Shown: positions 42,718-51,477 of the stretch, one piece after another
Layout: each line of letters starts with the position of its first letter
Numbering within the stretch: the first letter of the stretch is position 1
Assembly (NCBI GenBank): GCA_943788425.1
Contig: CALSQF010000006.1
Coordinates: 310,001-374,000, forward strand
Direction: 5' to 3'
Origin: an uncultured Planktomarina sp.
GTDB lineage: Bacteria; Pseudomonadota; Alphaproteobacteria; Rhodobacterales; Rhodobacteraceae
DNA: 64,000 bases
Translations under genes and position numbers: made by a program
The notes under the pieces: model-generated
Told to the model about the DNA's origin: nothing
The model's database searches: none
The model's input: the letters and a program-made list of their open reading frames with translations, nothing else

Positions 42718-45513
42718 CTATTCAGCGGCGATTTGATCCTTGGGGTTTTCCACCTTCACCGCGGAGAATTTGAACTCTGGGATTTTGCCAAAAGGATCCA
42801 CTGCGGAATTGGTCAGCAAATTGGCCGCCGCCTCCACAAAGGCGAAGGGCAAAAACACCATATCGAGCGCCACGGCGCGATCCTCGCGGGCCATGATCTC
42901 GATGCTGCCGCGTTTGGTGGTTAAGCGGACCAAGCCGCCCGGCGTCACGCCCAGCTTGCGCAGAGTGGAGGGATGTAGTGAGCAATTGGCCTCTGGCTCC
43001 ACTGTATCGAGCACCTTTGAGCGGCGGGTCATGGAGCCTGTATGCCAATGCTCGAGCTGCCGGCCCGTGGTCAGGATCATCGGATACTGTGCATCTGGCA
43101 CATCATCGGGGGCAATCAAATCTGCCGGAGTGAAGCGCGCACGCCCATCCAGCCGCGGGAACCCATCTCCAAAGACGATAGGCTGGCCGGGGTCTGTCGG
43201 GGAGAGCGATGGGTAGGTCACCGCATTCTCACGTTCGAGACGCTCCCAGCTGATATTGTCAAAAGATTTCATAGTGAGCTTCATCTCAGCGAAAACCTCA
43301 CTGGGGTGGGTATAGCTCCAGCCGAGCCCGAGCCGTTTGGCCAGCTGCACTTCGATCCACCAATCCGCGCGCGCCTCACCGGGTGGGGGGACCGCTGGCC
43401 GGCTCAGTTGCACTTGCCGGTTTGTATTGGTGACTGTGCCGCTCTTCTCTGCAAAGGCAGCGGCCGGTAGGATTACATCGGCATAATTGGCGGTTTCGGT
43501 GATGAAAATATCTTGCACCACCAGATGCTCCAGCTTGGCCAGAGCATCCCGCGCATGGGCCACATCAGGATCGGACATGGCTGGATTTTCACCCAGCACA
43601 TACATGCCGCGAATAACGCCCGTGTGCACGGCATCCATGATTTCTGTGACGGTGAGACCTTTGTTGGGATCCAGCGGCTCATTCACGCCGCCATCACGAG
43701 CCCAGACCTCTGCAAATTTGGAGCGGACGTCATCGCTGACCACAGTTTGCATATCGGGCAGGAACATCGGGATAAGCCCGGCGTCAGAGGCGCCCTGCAC
43801 ATTGTTTTGCCCGCGCAGCGGATGCAGCCCCGTGCCGGGCCGACCCACATTGCCGGTCATGAGCGCCAGGCTAATCAGACAGCGTGAATTGTCAGTGCCG
43901 TGGATATGCTGCGATACCCCCATGCCCCAGAAGATCATCCCCCCCTTGCCGCCGGCAAATACCCGCGCGACATCGCGCAGTGTTTCCGCGTCAATGCCGC
44001 AGATATCGGCCATTTTCTCAGGGCTGAAGCCTTTCAGATGCGCACGCTCGGCGTCCCAATTTTCCGTGTAGCTGTCGATGTATTTCTGATCATAGAGGCC
44101 TTCCTCCACGATCACATGCATGATGGCGTTGAGCATGCTAACATCCGCCCCGGGCCTGAATTGCAGCATATGGCTGGCAAAGCGTTTGAGGGCCTGTCCG
44201 CGCGGATCCATGACAATCAGCTTTCCACCGCGTTTGGTGAATTGCTTAAAATAGGTCGCCGCAACGGGATGATTTTCGATTGGATTGGCCCCAATGACAA
44301 TTGCAACATCGGCGTTTTCAATCTCGTTAAAGGTCGCGGTTACCGCGCCAGAGCCAACGTTCTCCATCAAAGCTGCGACGCTGGAGGCGTGGCAGAGGCG
44401 GGTGCAATGATCCACGTTGTTGTGCCCGAAGCCCTGGCGAATGAGTTTTTGGAACAGATAGGCTTCTTCATTGGTACATTTCGCCGAACCAAAGCCCGCA
44501 ACGGAGGCGCCGCCGTAGGCTTGTTTGAGCTTGGCCAGACCGCCTGCGGCGACATCCAATGCCTCTTCCCAGCTGGCTTCGCGGAAGACATCGCCCCAAT
44601 TTCCCGGATCAACGTTGAGGCCCTTGGCCGGCGCATCTTCTTTGCGGATGAGCGGCTTGGTCAGGCGATGATCGTGGTGAATATAGTCAAATCCAAAGCG
44701 GCCTTTGACGCAGAGGCGACCTTCATTCGCGGGCCCGTTGATCCCTTCGACATATTTAATGCGATCCCCTTTGACCTTGAGGCTGACCTGACAACCCACA
44801 CCGCAGAAAGGGCAGATGCTTTCGACCTCATGATCAAAATCTTTGCTGTCTCCGATTTGGTTTTCATCGGTGACCGTTGCTGGCAACAATGCGCCCGTGG
44901 GGCAGGCCTGCACACATTCACCGCAGGCGACGCAACTGCTTTCACCCATTGGGTCCGCCATATCAAAGGTCGGATAGGCATCATGCCCCCGGCCCGACAT
45001 GCCAATGACGTCATTGACCTGAACCTCACGGCAGGCGCGCACGCACAGGCCGCATTGAATACAGGCATCGAGATTGACAGACATCGCTACATGGCTGTCG
45101 TCCAGCAGAGGGATGCGCCCCTCTTCGAGTTTTGGAAAGCGGCTTTCAAGGACGCCTTGACCCGCTGCCATCTCCCAAAGGTGACTGGATTTGTCATGCG
45201 CCACCTCCTGCTGTGGTTGATCTGCGACCAGCATTTCCATAACCATCCGGCGCGCCTGCTTGGCGCGGTCCGAACGGGTATGAACGACCATGCCTTCAGC
45301 TACAGGACGGATGCAGGAGGCCACCAGCGTCCGTTCCCCTTCGACCTCGACCATACAGGCGCGGCAATTGCCGTCGGATCGGTATCCTGGCTCGTCGCGG
45401 TGACACAGATGGGGAATGATAAAGCCCTGGCCTTTGGTGACGTCCCAAATCGTTTGTCCAGCAGGGGCCGACACCTCTGCGCCATCAAGGGTGAATGTGA
45501 CTGTATCTGACAT
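42718..45513 (-). CDS. Formate dehydrogenase alpha (molybdenum) subunit, orphan
   Basis: This 931-residue molybdopterin enzyme has an N-terminal 2Fe-2S domain (CHRDEPGYRSDGNCRACMVEVEG), an NADH-dehydrogenase-G-like His/Cys segment, and two 4Fe-4S motifs (CIQCGLCVRACREV, CVACGECVQACPTGAL). The catalytic domain begins CPFCGVGCQV. The active-site motif is DHCTRLCHASS with Cys as Mo ligand, not selenocysteine. This domain plan fits FdsA/FdhA of NAD-linked formate dehydrogenases. No FdsG, FdsB, FdsD or FdhD gene lies on either side: upstream is a divergent phosphatase, downstream the convergent pentapeptide pseudogene. Its electron acceptor partner must be encoded elsewhere, or it is a different oxidoreductase of the family. 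Confidence 0.88.
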   Translation of the reverse strand: MSDTVTFTLDGAEVSAPAGQTIWDVTKGQGFIIPHLCHRDEPGYRSDGNCRACMVEVEGERTLVASCIRPVAEGMVVHTRSDRAKQARRMVMEMLVADQPQQEVAHDKSSHLWEMAAGQGVLESRFPKLEEGRIPLLDDSHVAMSVNLDACIQCGLCVRACREVQVNDVIGMSGRGHDAYPTFDMADPMGESSCVACGECVQACPTGALLPATVTDENQIGDSKDFDHEVESICPFCGVGCQVSLKVKGDRIKYVEGINGPANEGRLCVKGRFGFDYIHHDHRLTKPLIRKEDAPAKGLNVDPGNWGDVFREASWEEALDVAAGGLAKLKQAYGGASVAGFGSAKCTNEEAYLFQKLIRQGFGHNNVDHCTRLCHASSVAALMENVGSGAVTATFNEIENADVAIVIGANPIENHPVAATYFKQFTKRGGKLIVMDPRGQALKRFASHMLQFRPGADVSMLNAIMHVIVEEGLYDQKYIDSYTENWDAERAHLKGFSPEKMADICGIDAETLRDVARVFAGGKGGMIFWGMGVSQHIHGTDNSRCLISLALMTGNVGRPGTGLHPLRGQNNVQGASDAGLIPMFLPDMQTVVSDDVRSKFAEVWARDGGVNEPLDPNKGLTVTEIMDAVHTGVIRGMYVLGENPAMSDPDVAHARDALAKLEHLVVQDIFITETANYADVILPAAAFAEKSGTVTNTNRQVQLSRPAVPPPGEARADWWIEVQLAKRLGLGWSYTHPSEVFAEMKLTMKSFDNISWERLERENAVTYPSLSPTDPGQPIVFGDGFPRLDGRARFTPADLIAPDDVPDAQYPMILTTGRQLEHWHTGSMTRRSKVLDTVEPEANCSLHPSTLRKLGVTPGGLVRLTTKRGSIEIMAREDRAVALDMVFLPFAFVEAAANLLTNSAVDPFGKIPEFKFSAVKVENPKDQIAAE

Positions 45514-45672
45514 CGAACGTCTCCTGCGAATCTTTCTCTTGATAGACCAGTTTTTTGCTCAAAACAGGTGCCATACGCGACAGGCATAGCCAAATTTACG
45601 CCAAGGTGGGTTTCTGATGCACGTCATTTCAACCCGATTGGCAAAACCGGCAAAGCGAGTTAACTCAGTGCT

Positions 45673-46332
45673 ATGAGTCAAAGTGAAATTATATTGATCC
45701 GCCATGGACAGGCCAATACCGGTGCCAAAGATGAGGACAGCTATGACAAGCTTTCCGCTACAGGTCATCAACAGTCTGCTTGGCTGGGCGATTATCTGCG
45801 CGCCCAAGACAGTGCATTTGACCGGGTGATTTGCGGAAATCTTCGACGGCATCAGGAGACTGCGGCGGGGTTAGGTCTGTCGCAGAGCATCGAGGTTGAT
45901 GCACGGGTGAATGAGCTGCGCTATTTTGATTTGGCCAGAGAATATCAAGCGCAAACACGCGAGCCTTTACCCAACTCAGCGGAAGAATTTGCCCAGCATG
46001 TGCCACGACTTTTCACCGCTTGGCATGCTGGCCGGTTGGACAATGCTCATGAGAGTTACCGCAGCTTCGCAGATCGCTTTGCTCAAGTGATGTCGGAGCT
46101 TGCCAACTTGGGTGGCTGCAGTTTGGTAATCACCTCTGGCGGCGTGATTGGTATGTCGATTGCCCGGCATTTATCCCTTGGGCCGGAGGGATTTTCGCAG
46201 GTGATGCTGCCTATTCACAATTCTTCGATACATCGATTTTCAATTGCACAAGGGGCGACGCAAATGGCAAGCTATAACGGCACGCCGCATTTGGATGCCG
46301 CCGACCGCCGTTATGCACGGACCGTGATTTAA
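45673..46332 (+). CDS. Histidine phosphatase family protein
   Basis: This 219-residue protein has the phosphoglycerate-mutase-like catalytic motif LIRHGQANTG at residues 7-16, CGNLRRHQETAAGL (second Arg), the catalytic-type Glu in NELRYFD, and VITSGGVIG in the position where most members have a catalytic His (VxHGG). The replacement of that His by Ser (ITSGG) is seen in some subgroups and may alter activity. The substrate is unknown. It is the first of three rightward genes with short gaps or overlaps. Confidence 0.82.
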   Translation: MSQSEIILIRHGQANTGAKDEDSYDKLSATGHQQSAWLGDYLRAQDSAFDRVICGNLRRHQETAAGLGLSQSIEVDARVNELRYFDLAREYQAQTREPLPNSAEEFAQHVPRLFTAWHAGRLDNAHESYRSFADRFAQVMSELANLGGCSLVITSGGVIGMSIARHLSLGPEGFSQVMLPIHNSSIHRFSIAQGATQMASYNGTPHLDAADRRYARTVI

Positions 46333-46352
46333 TATATTAATTGGAACAGACT

Positions 46353-46952
46353 ATGCTAAAACTTTTTGCCACCAAGGGCACTATTTCTGTCGCTGTTGCG
46401 CTTGTACTGGAGGAAATAGAGGCCGATTATGAGCTGTGTTTGATTGATTTTGCGGCCAATGAACAGCGCAGTCAGGCTTATTTGGAGGTTAACCCGAAGG
46501 GCCGCGTTCCAGCTTTGGTCACCGCGGGCGGCATATTGACCGAGACTGCGGCGATGCTGGAATATATCGCCCCGCATCTGCTGCCAAAGGATGCGTTTGA
46601 ATGCGCCAAGCATCGCGAGATATCCTATTATTTTGCCGCAACCATGCATCTAAATCATGCACATAAGTTGCGTGGGTATCGCTGGGCTGATCTGGAAACC
46701 TCCTATGAGGATATGAGAGCGAAAGTTCCACAAACCATGGCCGAAAGCTGTGCCTGTGTGGAGGATGTGATCATCGGGCCTTATATATTCGGAGCACAGT
46801 TCACCCCGGCCGACGCCCATCTTTTTGCAATTACACAATGGTTGGCCGGCGATGGGGTGGAGATCCAAAATTATCCGAAGTTGGCACAGCTGCAACGGTT
46901 GGTTGCTGCGCGTCCCTCGGTTGCCAGGGTCGCTGAGAAAGGTCTTTTATGA
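46353..46952 (+). CDS. Glutathione S-transferase family protein
   Basis: This 199-residue protein has a thioredoxin-like N-terminal domain (KLFATKGTISVAVALVLEE, NPKGRVPALVT with the cis-Pro, ETAAMLEYIA) and a helical C-terminal domain (FTPADAHLFAITQWL). The start at 46353 has GGA seven bases upstream. It overlaps the following saccharopine dehydrogenase gene by 4 bp and follows the phosphatase gene by 20 bp, so all three are likely one transcript. No specific substrate can be inferred. Confidence 0.85.
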   Translation: MLKLFATKGTISVAVALVLEEIEADYELCLIDFAANEQRSQAYLEVNPKGRVPALVTAGGILTETAAMLEYIAPHLLPKDAFECAKHREISYYFAATMHLNHAHKLRGYRWADLETSYEDMRAKVPQTMAESCACVEDVIIGPYIFGAQFTPADAHLFAITQWLAGDGVEIQNYPKLAQLQRLVAARPSVARVAEKGLL

Positions 46953-47995
46953 CCCACATTTGGATTCGCGCAGAAGAGCGTCCGAATGAGCAACGCGTGG
47001 GCGTGACCCCGGGCGGTGTGACTGCACTTGTCCAAGCCGGGTTTCAGGTGACTTTGGAAGAAGATCCGTCTCGGGCTATTGCGCTGGCCGATTACATTGG
47101 GTGCAGCTTGGCCGCGACAGGATCCTGGCGCACGGCCCCCAAGGATGCGATCATCTTTGGATTGAAAGAGTTGCCAGAAGACGACAGCCCGCTGGTGCAC
47201 CGGCACATCATGTTCGGCCATGCCTATAAGGGCCAGCCGGACGGCGTGCGCTTGTTGGAGCGGTTTAAGCGTGGGGGCGGACGGCTTTATGATTTGGAAT
47301 ATCTCACCGATGACACCGGGCGTCGCGTCGCAGCCTTCGGCTATTGGGCTGGATATGCCGGGGCGGCCGTTGCGCTCAAATGCTGGACGGCGGCACGCAG
47401 CCGCGCGCTGTGCGCTCCTTTGCAGACCTTTCCTTCTGCAGGGGCCCTGCAAAAATATATCGCCGAAGATCTCAGCACGGATGTGCGCCCAAAGGTGATT
47501 ATTATCGGGGCGCTGGGCCGCGTGGGCCGCGGAGCGCGTGATTTTTGCCACGCCATGGGCGCTGAAGTGACCGGCTGGGATATCGCGGAAACTGCGCAGG
47601 GTGGACCATTCCCGGAAATTTTGACGCACGATATTTTTCTCAATTGCATCCTTGCCAGCGCGTCAGCTCCAGAGTTTGTACCGGCGTCCGCCGCAAGCGC
47701 GCTGCGGAACCTTCGGGTCATTGGCGACATTGCATGCGACCCGGGCAGTGCCTTTTCTCCCATAAAAGTTTATGACCGCACCACAAGCTGGGAGCATCCC
47801 GCTTTGCGCGTTCATGACAATCCGATTTTGGATGTCACTGCGATTGATAATTTGCCGTCACTCTTGCCGCGTGAAAGCTCGGAGGATTTTGCCGCACAAC
47901 TTTTGCCAAGCTTACTGGGTTTGCACGATATGGAGCAGGGCGTTTGGAGCAAGGCAGGCGCGCAGTTTGATCACCACCTAAAGACCATTGCATAA
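46949..47995 (+). CDS. Saccharopine dehydrogenase (NAD+, L-lysine-forming type)
   Basis: This 348-residue protein belongs to the alanine dehydrogenase/saccharopine dehydrogenase fold. It starts IWIRAEERPNEQRVGVTPGGV, with catalytic Lys/His in FGLKELPEDDSPLVHRHIMFGHAYKGQ, and its Rossmann motif is IIIGALGRVGRGA. It resembles Lys1-type enzymes that interconvert saccharopine with lysine and 2-oxoglutarate. No partner (Lys9-type, glutamate-forming) is next to it. It is last in the phosphatase-GST-dehydrogenase operon, overlapping the GST gene by 4 bp. Confidence 0.87.
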   Translation: MTHIWIRAEERPNEQRVGVTPGGVTALVQAGFQVTLEEDPSRAIALADYIGCSLAATGSWRTAPKDAIIFGLKELPEDDSPLVHRHIMFGHAYKGQPDGVRLLERFKRGGGRLYDLEYLTDDTGRRVAAFGYWAGYAGAAVALKCWTAARSRALCAPLQTFPSAGALQKYIAEDLSTDVRPKVIIIGALGRVGRGARDFCHAMGAEVTGWDIAETAQGGPFPEILTHDIFLNCILASASAPEFVPASAASALRNLRVIGDIACDPGSAFSPIKVYDRTTSWEHPALRVHDNPILDVTAIDNLPSLLPRESSEDFAAQLLPSLLGLHDMEQGVWSKAGAQFDHHLKTIA

Positions 47996-48023
47996 TTCAA
48001 AGATGTGGAAAAGTAGGGCTGCG

Positions 48024-48068
48024 CCTGCCGGGGGGGCAGGCAGGCACGGCCCGGTTTTGCCACCGGGC
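48024..48068 (+). other. Two GC-rich hairpins after the saccharopine dehydrogenase gene
   Basis: CCTGCC (48024-48029) pairs with GGCAGG (48035-48040), and GCCCGGT (48049-48055) pairs with ACCGGGC (48062-48068). They lie 29-73 bp beyond the gene in a 199 bp intergenic region with no other content. There is no T tract, so they may be 3'-end stabilising stems or a weak terminator. Confidence 0.45.
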
Positions 48069-48194
48069 TCGAAATATCTGCTGTGATTATTTGCTATGCG
48101 GAGGTCTTACCGGGCGAGGAAGATTTAGCGAAATGCGCGTTATGCAGCGGTCTCCACTATTGATATTGGGCAAAGACGCGGTTTTTTGAAACCC

Positions 48195-48929
48195 TCAGCT
48201 CTTACCAAAAATCTTGAAATATAGCCATTCAGGCAGAAAGCGACTGCCTCGAAAAACCCCAGAAAATAAGCGCGGAAAGCTGTATTGAAATCGCGCAGTT
48301 TCCATGTGGCGCAGCATGTGATCGGCGGCTTGTTCCGGCGACATTATAAAGGGCATTGCAAAGGTATTTTTATCGGTCAGGCGGGTTTTAATAAAGCCGG
48401 GATTGGCCAGTTGTACTTTGATCCCCGTGCGGTGCAAATCGGCGCGCAGGCTTTCTGCCAAGGCCATAAGTCCCGCTTTTGAGGGCCCGTATCCAATGGC
48501 ACCCGGAAGACCCCGAAACCCAGAAAGAGAGCCGGTCAGCACAATATGCCCGGCGTCACGCGCCAGAAACGACTCCATCACTTGATCTAGCACCCGGAAC
48601 GCGCCGGTGAAATTGATATCGGCCATGGCCATTGCCTGTGTGCCATTCCACTTTTGTGCGGGCATGGGCCAATAGACCCCTGCTAGAAACACCACCCCGT
48701 CCACATGCCCCAACCGCGCTCCGGCGGCTGCGACAGACGCGCTATCGGCCAGATCCAAAGGCAAAACCTCGGCCGGGCCGGGAAGCGCATCGGCCAAGGC
48801 CTGCAAACGTGTCTCCGAGCGGGCCGATAAGATAAGCTCCGCGCCTGCGGTACTCATCTTATGAGCCAGCGCCCGGCCAAGCCCCTCACTGGCACCTATG
48901 AGCCAGTATCGTTTTGCCGTATAATTCAT
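48195..48929 (-). CDS. Short-chain dehydrogenase/reductase of the RpoE-linked operon
   Basis: This 244-residue classical SDR has WLIGASEGLGRALAHKM at the N-terminus, a Ser in LTGSLSGFRG and YGPSKAGL (Tyr-x3-Lys). Its C-terminus (LPEWLYFKIFGKS) is hydrophobic and basic. It is the last gene of the leftward operon divergent from rpoE-chrR. The same order occurs in Rhodobacter sphaeroides (RSP_1087 position), where the locus is RpoE-dependent and connected to the singlet-oxygen response. The substrate is unknown. It follows DUF3833 by 6 bp. Confidence 0.85.
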   Translation of the reverse strand: MNYTAKRYWLIGASEGLGRALAHKMSTAGAELILSARSETRLQALADALPGPAEVLPLDLADSASVAAAGARLGHVDGVVFLAGVYWPMPAQKWNGTQAMAMADINFTGAFRVLDQVMESFLARDAGHIVLTGSLSGFRGLPGAIGYGPSKAGLMALAESLRADLHRTGIKVQLANPGFIKTRLTDKNTFAMPFIMSPEQAADHMLRHMETARFQYSFPRLFSGVFRGSRFLPEWLYFKIFGKS

Positions 48930-48935
48930 CGTGGA

Positions 48936-49487
48936 TCACACCGCCGGCAGAGGTCGCATTGTGGCGACCAGTTCTGCAACTTTGAAGCCAAATTTTCGAA
49001 ACTGGCTCCGGTTCATGATGGCGCCATTGTCCATAAGATACATCCAATCTGTGACCTTGAGTGCATGGCCACCGGCCTCTTTGTTGAGTTTAATTTCATA
49101 AGAAAGCATCACAGTTGCGCCCGATTGCTGCCCGTGGCCTGTCCCGATTAAATCTGGTGCAGTGGCCTGAATTTGGCCATTCTTACTGAGTTTCAAAGTC
49201 CATTCGCGATGCTGAATGGTGCCGCTGTCGTAGTGAAATTCTTCAGTCATACGACCTTCGTTGCCCTGCCACTCTGCAAACATCTGAGCGACAAAGCGAG
49301 TGCTGACGCGGCCAAAAGGACCATAGATCACCCCTTCACAGAGCATTGGCCCTTTGAGGACCTCTCTGATGTCGAACACAGGCGTGCTGGCGACATAGTG
49401 CCGCGGGCGTTGGGCTCTGAAGCCGGTCGCATAGCGCAGGCCAAGCGCCAGAGCGAGTGTGGCCAAGATGATGAAAGTCATGGTCAT
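48936..49487 (-). CDS. DUF3833 family protein
   Basis: This 183-residue protein has one N-terminal hydrophobic segment (MTMTFIILATLALALGL), then a beta-rich domain with GPFGRVSTRFVAQMFAEW and EEFHYDSGTIQHREW, typical of DUF3833. It is probably membrane-anchored with the domain in the periplasm. No biochemical function is established. It overlaps the MFS gene by 4 bp and precedes the SDR gene by 6 bp in the RpoE-linked operon, matching the RSP_1088 position in R. sphaeroides. Confidence 0.85.
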   Translation of the reverse strand: MTMTFIILATLALALGLRYATGFRAQRPRHYVASTPVFDIREVLKGPMLCEGVIYGPFGRVSTRFVAQMFAEWQGNEGRMTEEFHYDSGTIQHREWTLKLSKNGQIQATAPDLIGTGHGQQSGATVMLSYEIKLNKEAGGHALKVTDWMYLMDNGAIMNRSQFRKFGFKVAELVATMRPLPAV

Positions 49488-50725
49488 ATCTGTTCATCCT
49501 GCAATGGGGTTTTGATTAGCAAGCCAATCGCAACCAGTTTTAATACGAGCGGGCAAACCGCGTAGAGCAAAGTCAGGGTCAAAAGGGCCTGCTCGGTTTG
49601 CTCTGGAGCCGTGGCGTCGAATCCTGCCCGGTCCAGAATTGGGAACACAGCTATGGCGGCAGCGGCTAGGGTCAACTTGCTCATCAAAGACCAAAGTCCA
49701 AAACCTTGTCCCCCGCTCGGGGCGATGATGGACAATCGTTGTGCGAAGACCGCCGGTAGAAGTGTCAAATCTGCGCCGATGCTGGCGCCCGAGGCAATGC
49801 AGACCAAAGCAAAATAGGCCACATCCCCGCCGCGCAAAAATGCCGCCAAGGCAAAGACGACAATAGCCAGGCCCATGGCGCAGACCAAGCTTTGGCGCGT
49901 GCCAAATCGCTGGGCGGCCTTGGCCCAAAGTGGGGCGGAGCCAGCGGCGCAGAGGAAGAAGATCAGCAGCAATCCACCGGCCCAAGCGCCTGCTTGCAGC
50001 CGATGTGTGACAAAAAACAAAAATAGCGTGGATGTGACGGCCACTGGCATTGCATTGACAAAGGCTAAGATCAACAGTCTGCGTGCCGGATCATCGCGCC
50101 AGATGCGGGCGAAGTTGGATGGCTCACGGGGCGCCGTGCCGCCCCATTGATGTCTCATCATCCAAGCGGCCAAGAGGCCACACCCGGCAAACCCGAGGCT
50201 AAAGCCGACCATAGGTGAGGTGGTCCAGATCGTAAGTAGGGCGGGCGCTACGGCCGCCAAACAAATACCAATTAGCCCGCCGGTTTCGCGCCAAGCGGCC
50301 AGTTGCATATGCCCGCCAGGCAGATGAGAGGCCGCCGAAATACCTTTAGCATAAAAATTAATTGTCAGAAAGCTAAAGGCGCTGAACAGCCCGGTCATTG
50401 AAAGGGCGAACCACAGTAAAGGCGTGGTGCGCGGTGGGATGGCAAAAAGCAATATTAAAGATCCGATCAGGATGAAAACTGAAAAACCGATCCAAAATCC
50501 ACGTTCGCGGCCAAGCCGTTCAGATATCCAACCAAATAAGGGATCTTGCACCGCATCCAGCAGGCGCAACCAAAACAGCACCGCCGCTATGGCCGTCAAT
50601 CCCGTACCATAGTTTTGCGCATAGAAGCTGGGCGCAAAGATATAGATGGGAATTCCAGCAGCGGCCAAAAACCCTGCAAAAACCGCAAAGGCAGGCAAAG
50701 ACGGACGGGATGTGCTGGCGGTCAT
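49484..50725 (-). CDS. MFS transporter of the glycoside-pentoside-hexuronide cation symporter type
   Basis: This 413-residue membrane protein has about 12 hydrophobic helices. The MFS_2 motif LRLLDAVQDPLFGWISERLGR comes after helix 2, and FLTINFYAKGISA resembles the MelB family. The start at 50725 (MTASTSRPS) overlaps the DUF1365 stop (ATGA); the frame is open further upstream without meaning. It may move a lipid-related or sugar-like solute; the fixed link with RpoE genes suggests a role in membrane lipid modification rather than sugar uptake. That is inference. Confidence 0.85.
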   Translation of the reverse strand: MTASTSRPSLPAFAVFAGFLAAAGIPIYIFAPSFYAQNYGTGLTAIAAVLFWLRLLDAVQDPLFGWISERLGRERGFWIGFSVFILIGSLILLFAIPPRTTPLLWFALSMTGLFSAFSFLTINFYAKGISAASHLPGGHMQLAAWRETGGLIGICLAAVAPALLTIWTTSPMVGFSLGFAGCGLLAAWMMRHQWGGTAPREPSNFARIWRDDPARRLLILAFVNAMPVAVTSTLFLFFVTHRLQAGAWAGGLLLIFFLCAAGSAPLWAKAAQRFGTRQSLVCAMGLAIVVFALAAFLRGGDVAYFALVCIASGASIGADLTLLPAVFAQRLSIIAPSGGQGFGLWSLMSKLTLAAAAIAVFPILDRAGFDATAPEQTEQALLTLTLLYAVCPLVLKLVAIGLLIKTPLQDEQI

Positions 50726-51477
50726 CGGCTTATGTCGCTTTGTGGGGCCTCTGGGCAGGAGCGAAACCGCGCCCTGCGTAACCATAGCTTTATCGCCTGC
50801 CAATGGATCAATGCCAAAACCCGGCGAGACCCGAGGGGGCGCCGCAGAAAACCACTCAGGATGGAGGCATTGGACAGGGGCTGGCGGGGTCCGACCAGAG
50901 TTGCAATCAGACCACCTCCAGCTCGATAATATTCAATCGAAATTCCTATACGCTCTGCGCGAATATCAAATTGGAACCTGTAATCACCTTCGATCGGTTG
51001 AAACGGCGAGACATGAAAGATTTTTTGTGCGCGCACGATGTCTTTGGCTGTGATGGGAGACAGATCATCTTTGTGGCACAGGTAGCTGTGTCTTTGGCCG
51101 AAGGTATTGCTGACCTCGGCAATCACTACCCGCAGCGTGTCTTGCGCATCCATGCAGAGCCAGAAGCTCACTGGATTGAACACGTGGCCGAGCGAGCGCG
51201 GTTGGGCTAAAAGCAAGATTCGCTCTTGGCCCGGTAGATTTTGCGCCTTTAAAACATCGTGGGCCCAGGCCAGGCCACGCCCCGCTTTTGGGGCGCCGCC
51301 GTGGTCGCTGTCAAACAGGCTCATCAGATTAAACTGATTGCGTGAAAAAAGGGTTGGTCGGGAAACGTCTGCGACCAAATCAATCAGCACATAATCTATC
51401 GCATAGCGGAAGGCATTGGAAACTGGCCCTTTGCGCCCGTGATAGGTATGCGCCTTGATGTGGTCGAGGCAGGTCAT
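50722..51477 (-). CDS. DUF1365 domain protein
   Basis: This 251-residue protein has the family signatures YHGRKGPVSNAFRY, LLAQPRSLGHVFNPVSFW and KIFHVSPFQPIEGDY. Genes of this family are almost always found beside an FAD amine-oxidase-like protein and often a cyclopropane-fatty-acid-synthase-type methyltransferase, suggesting lipid modification. Here it overlaps the FAD oxidoreductase gene by 4 bp and the MFS gene by 4 bp. No methyltransferase of that kind is in the window. Confidence 0.9.
   Translation of the reverse strand: MTCLDHIKAHTYHGRKGPVSNAFRYAIDYVLIDLVADVSRPTLFSRNQFNLMSLFDSDHGGAPKAGRGLAWAHDVLKAQNLPGQERILLLAQPRSLGHVFNPVSFWLCMDAQDTLRVVIAEVSNTFGQRHSYLCHKDDLSPITAKDIVRAQKIFHVSPFQPIEGDYRFQFDIRAERIGISIEYYRAGGGLIATLVGPRQPLSNASILSGFLRRPLGSRRVLALIHWQAIKLWLRRARFRSCPEAPQSDISR

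Noticed and set aside
43900-45510. A 536-codon rightward open frame
   Set aside because: It lies entirely antisense to the formate dehydrogenase alpha subunit, whose motifs are complete; the frame shows no domain and reflects codon bias.
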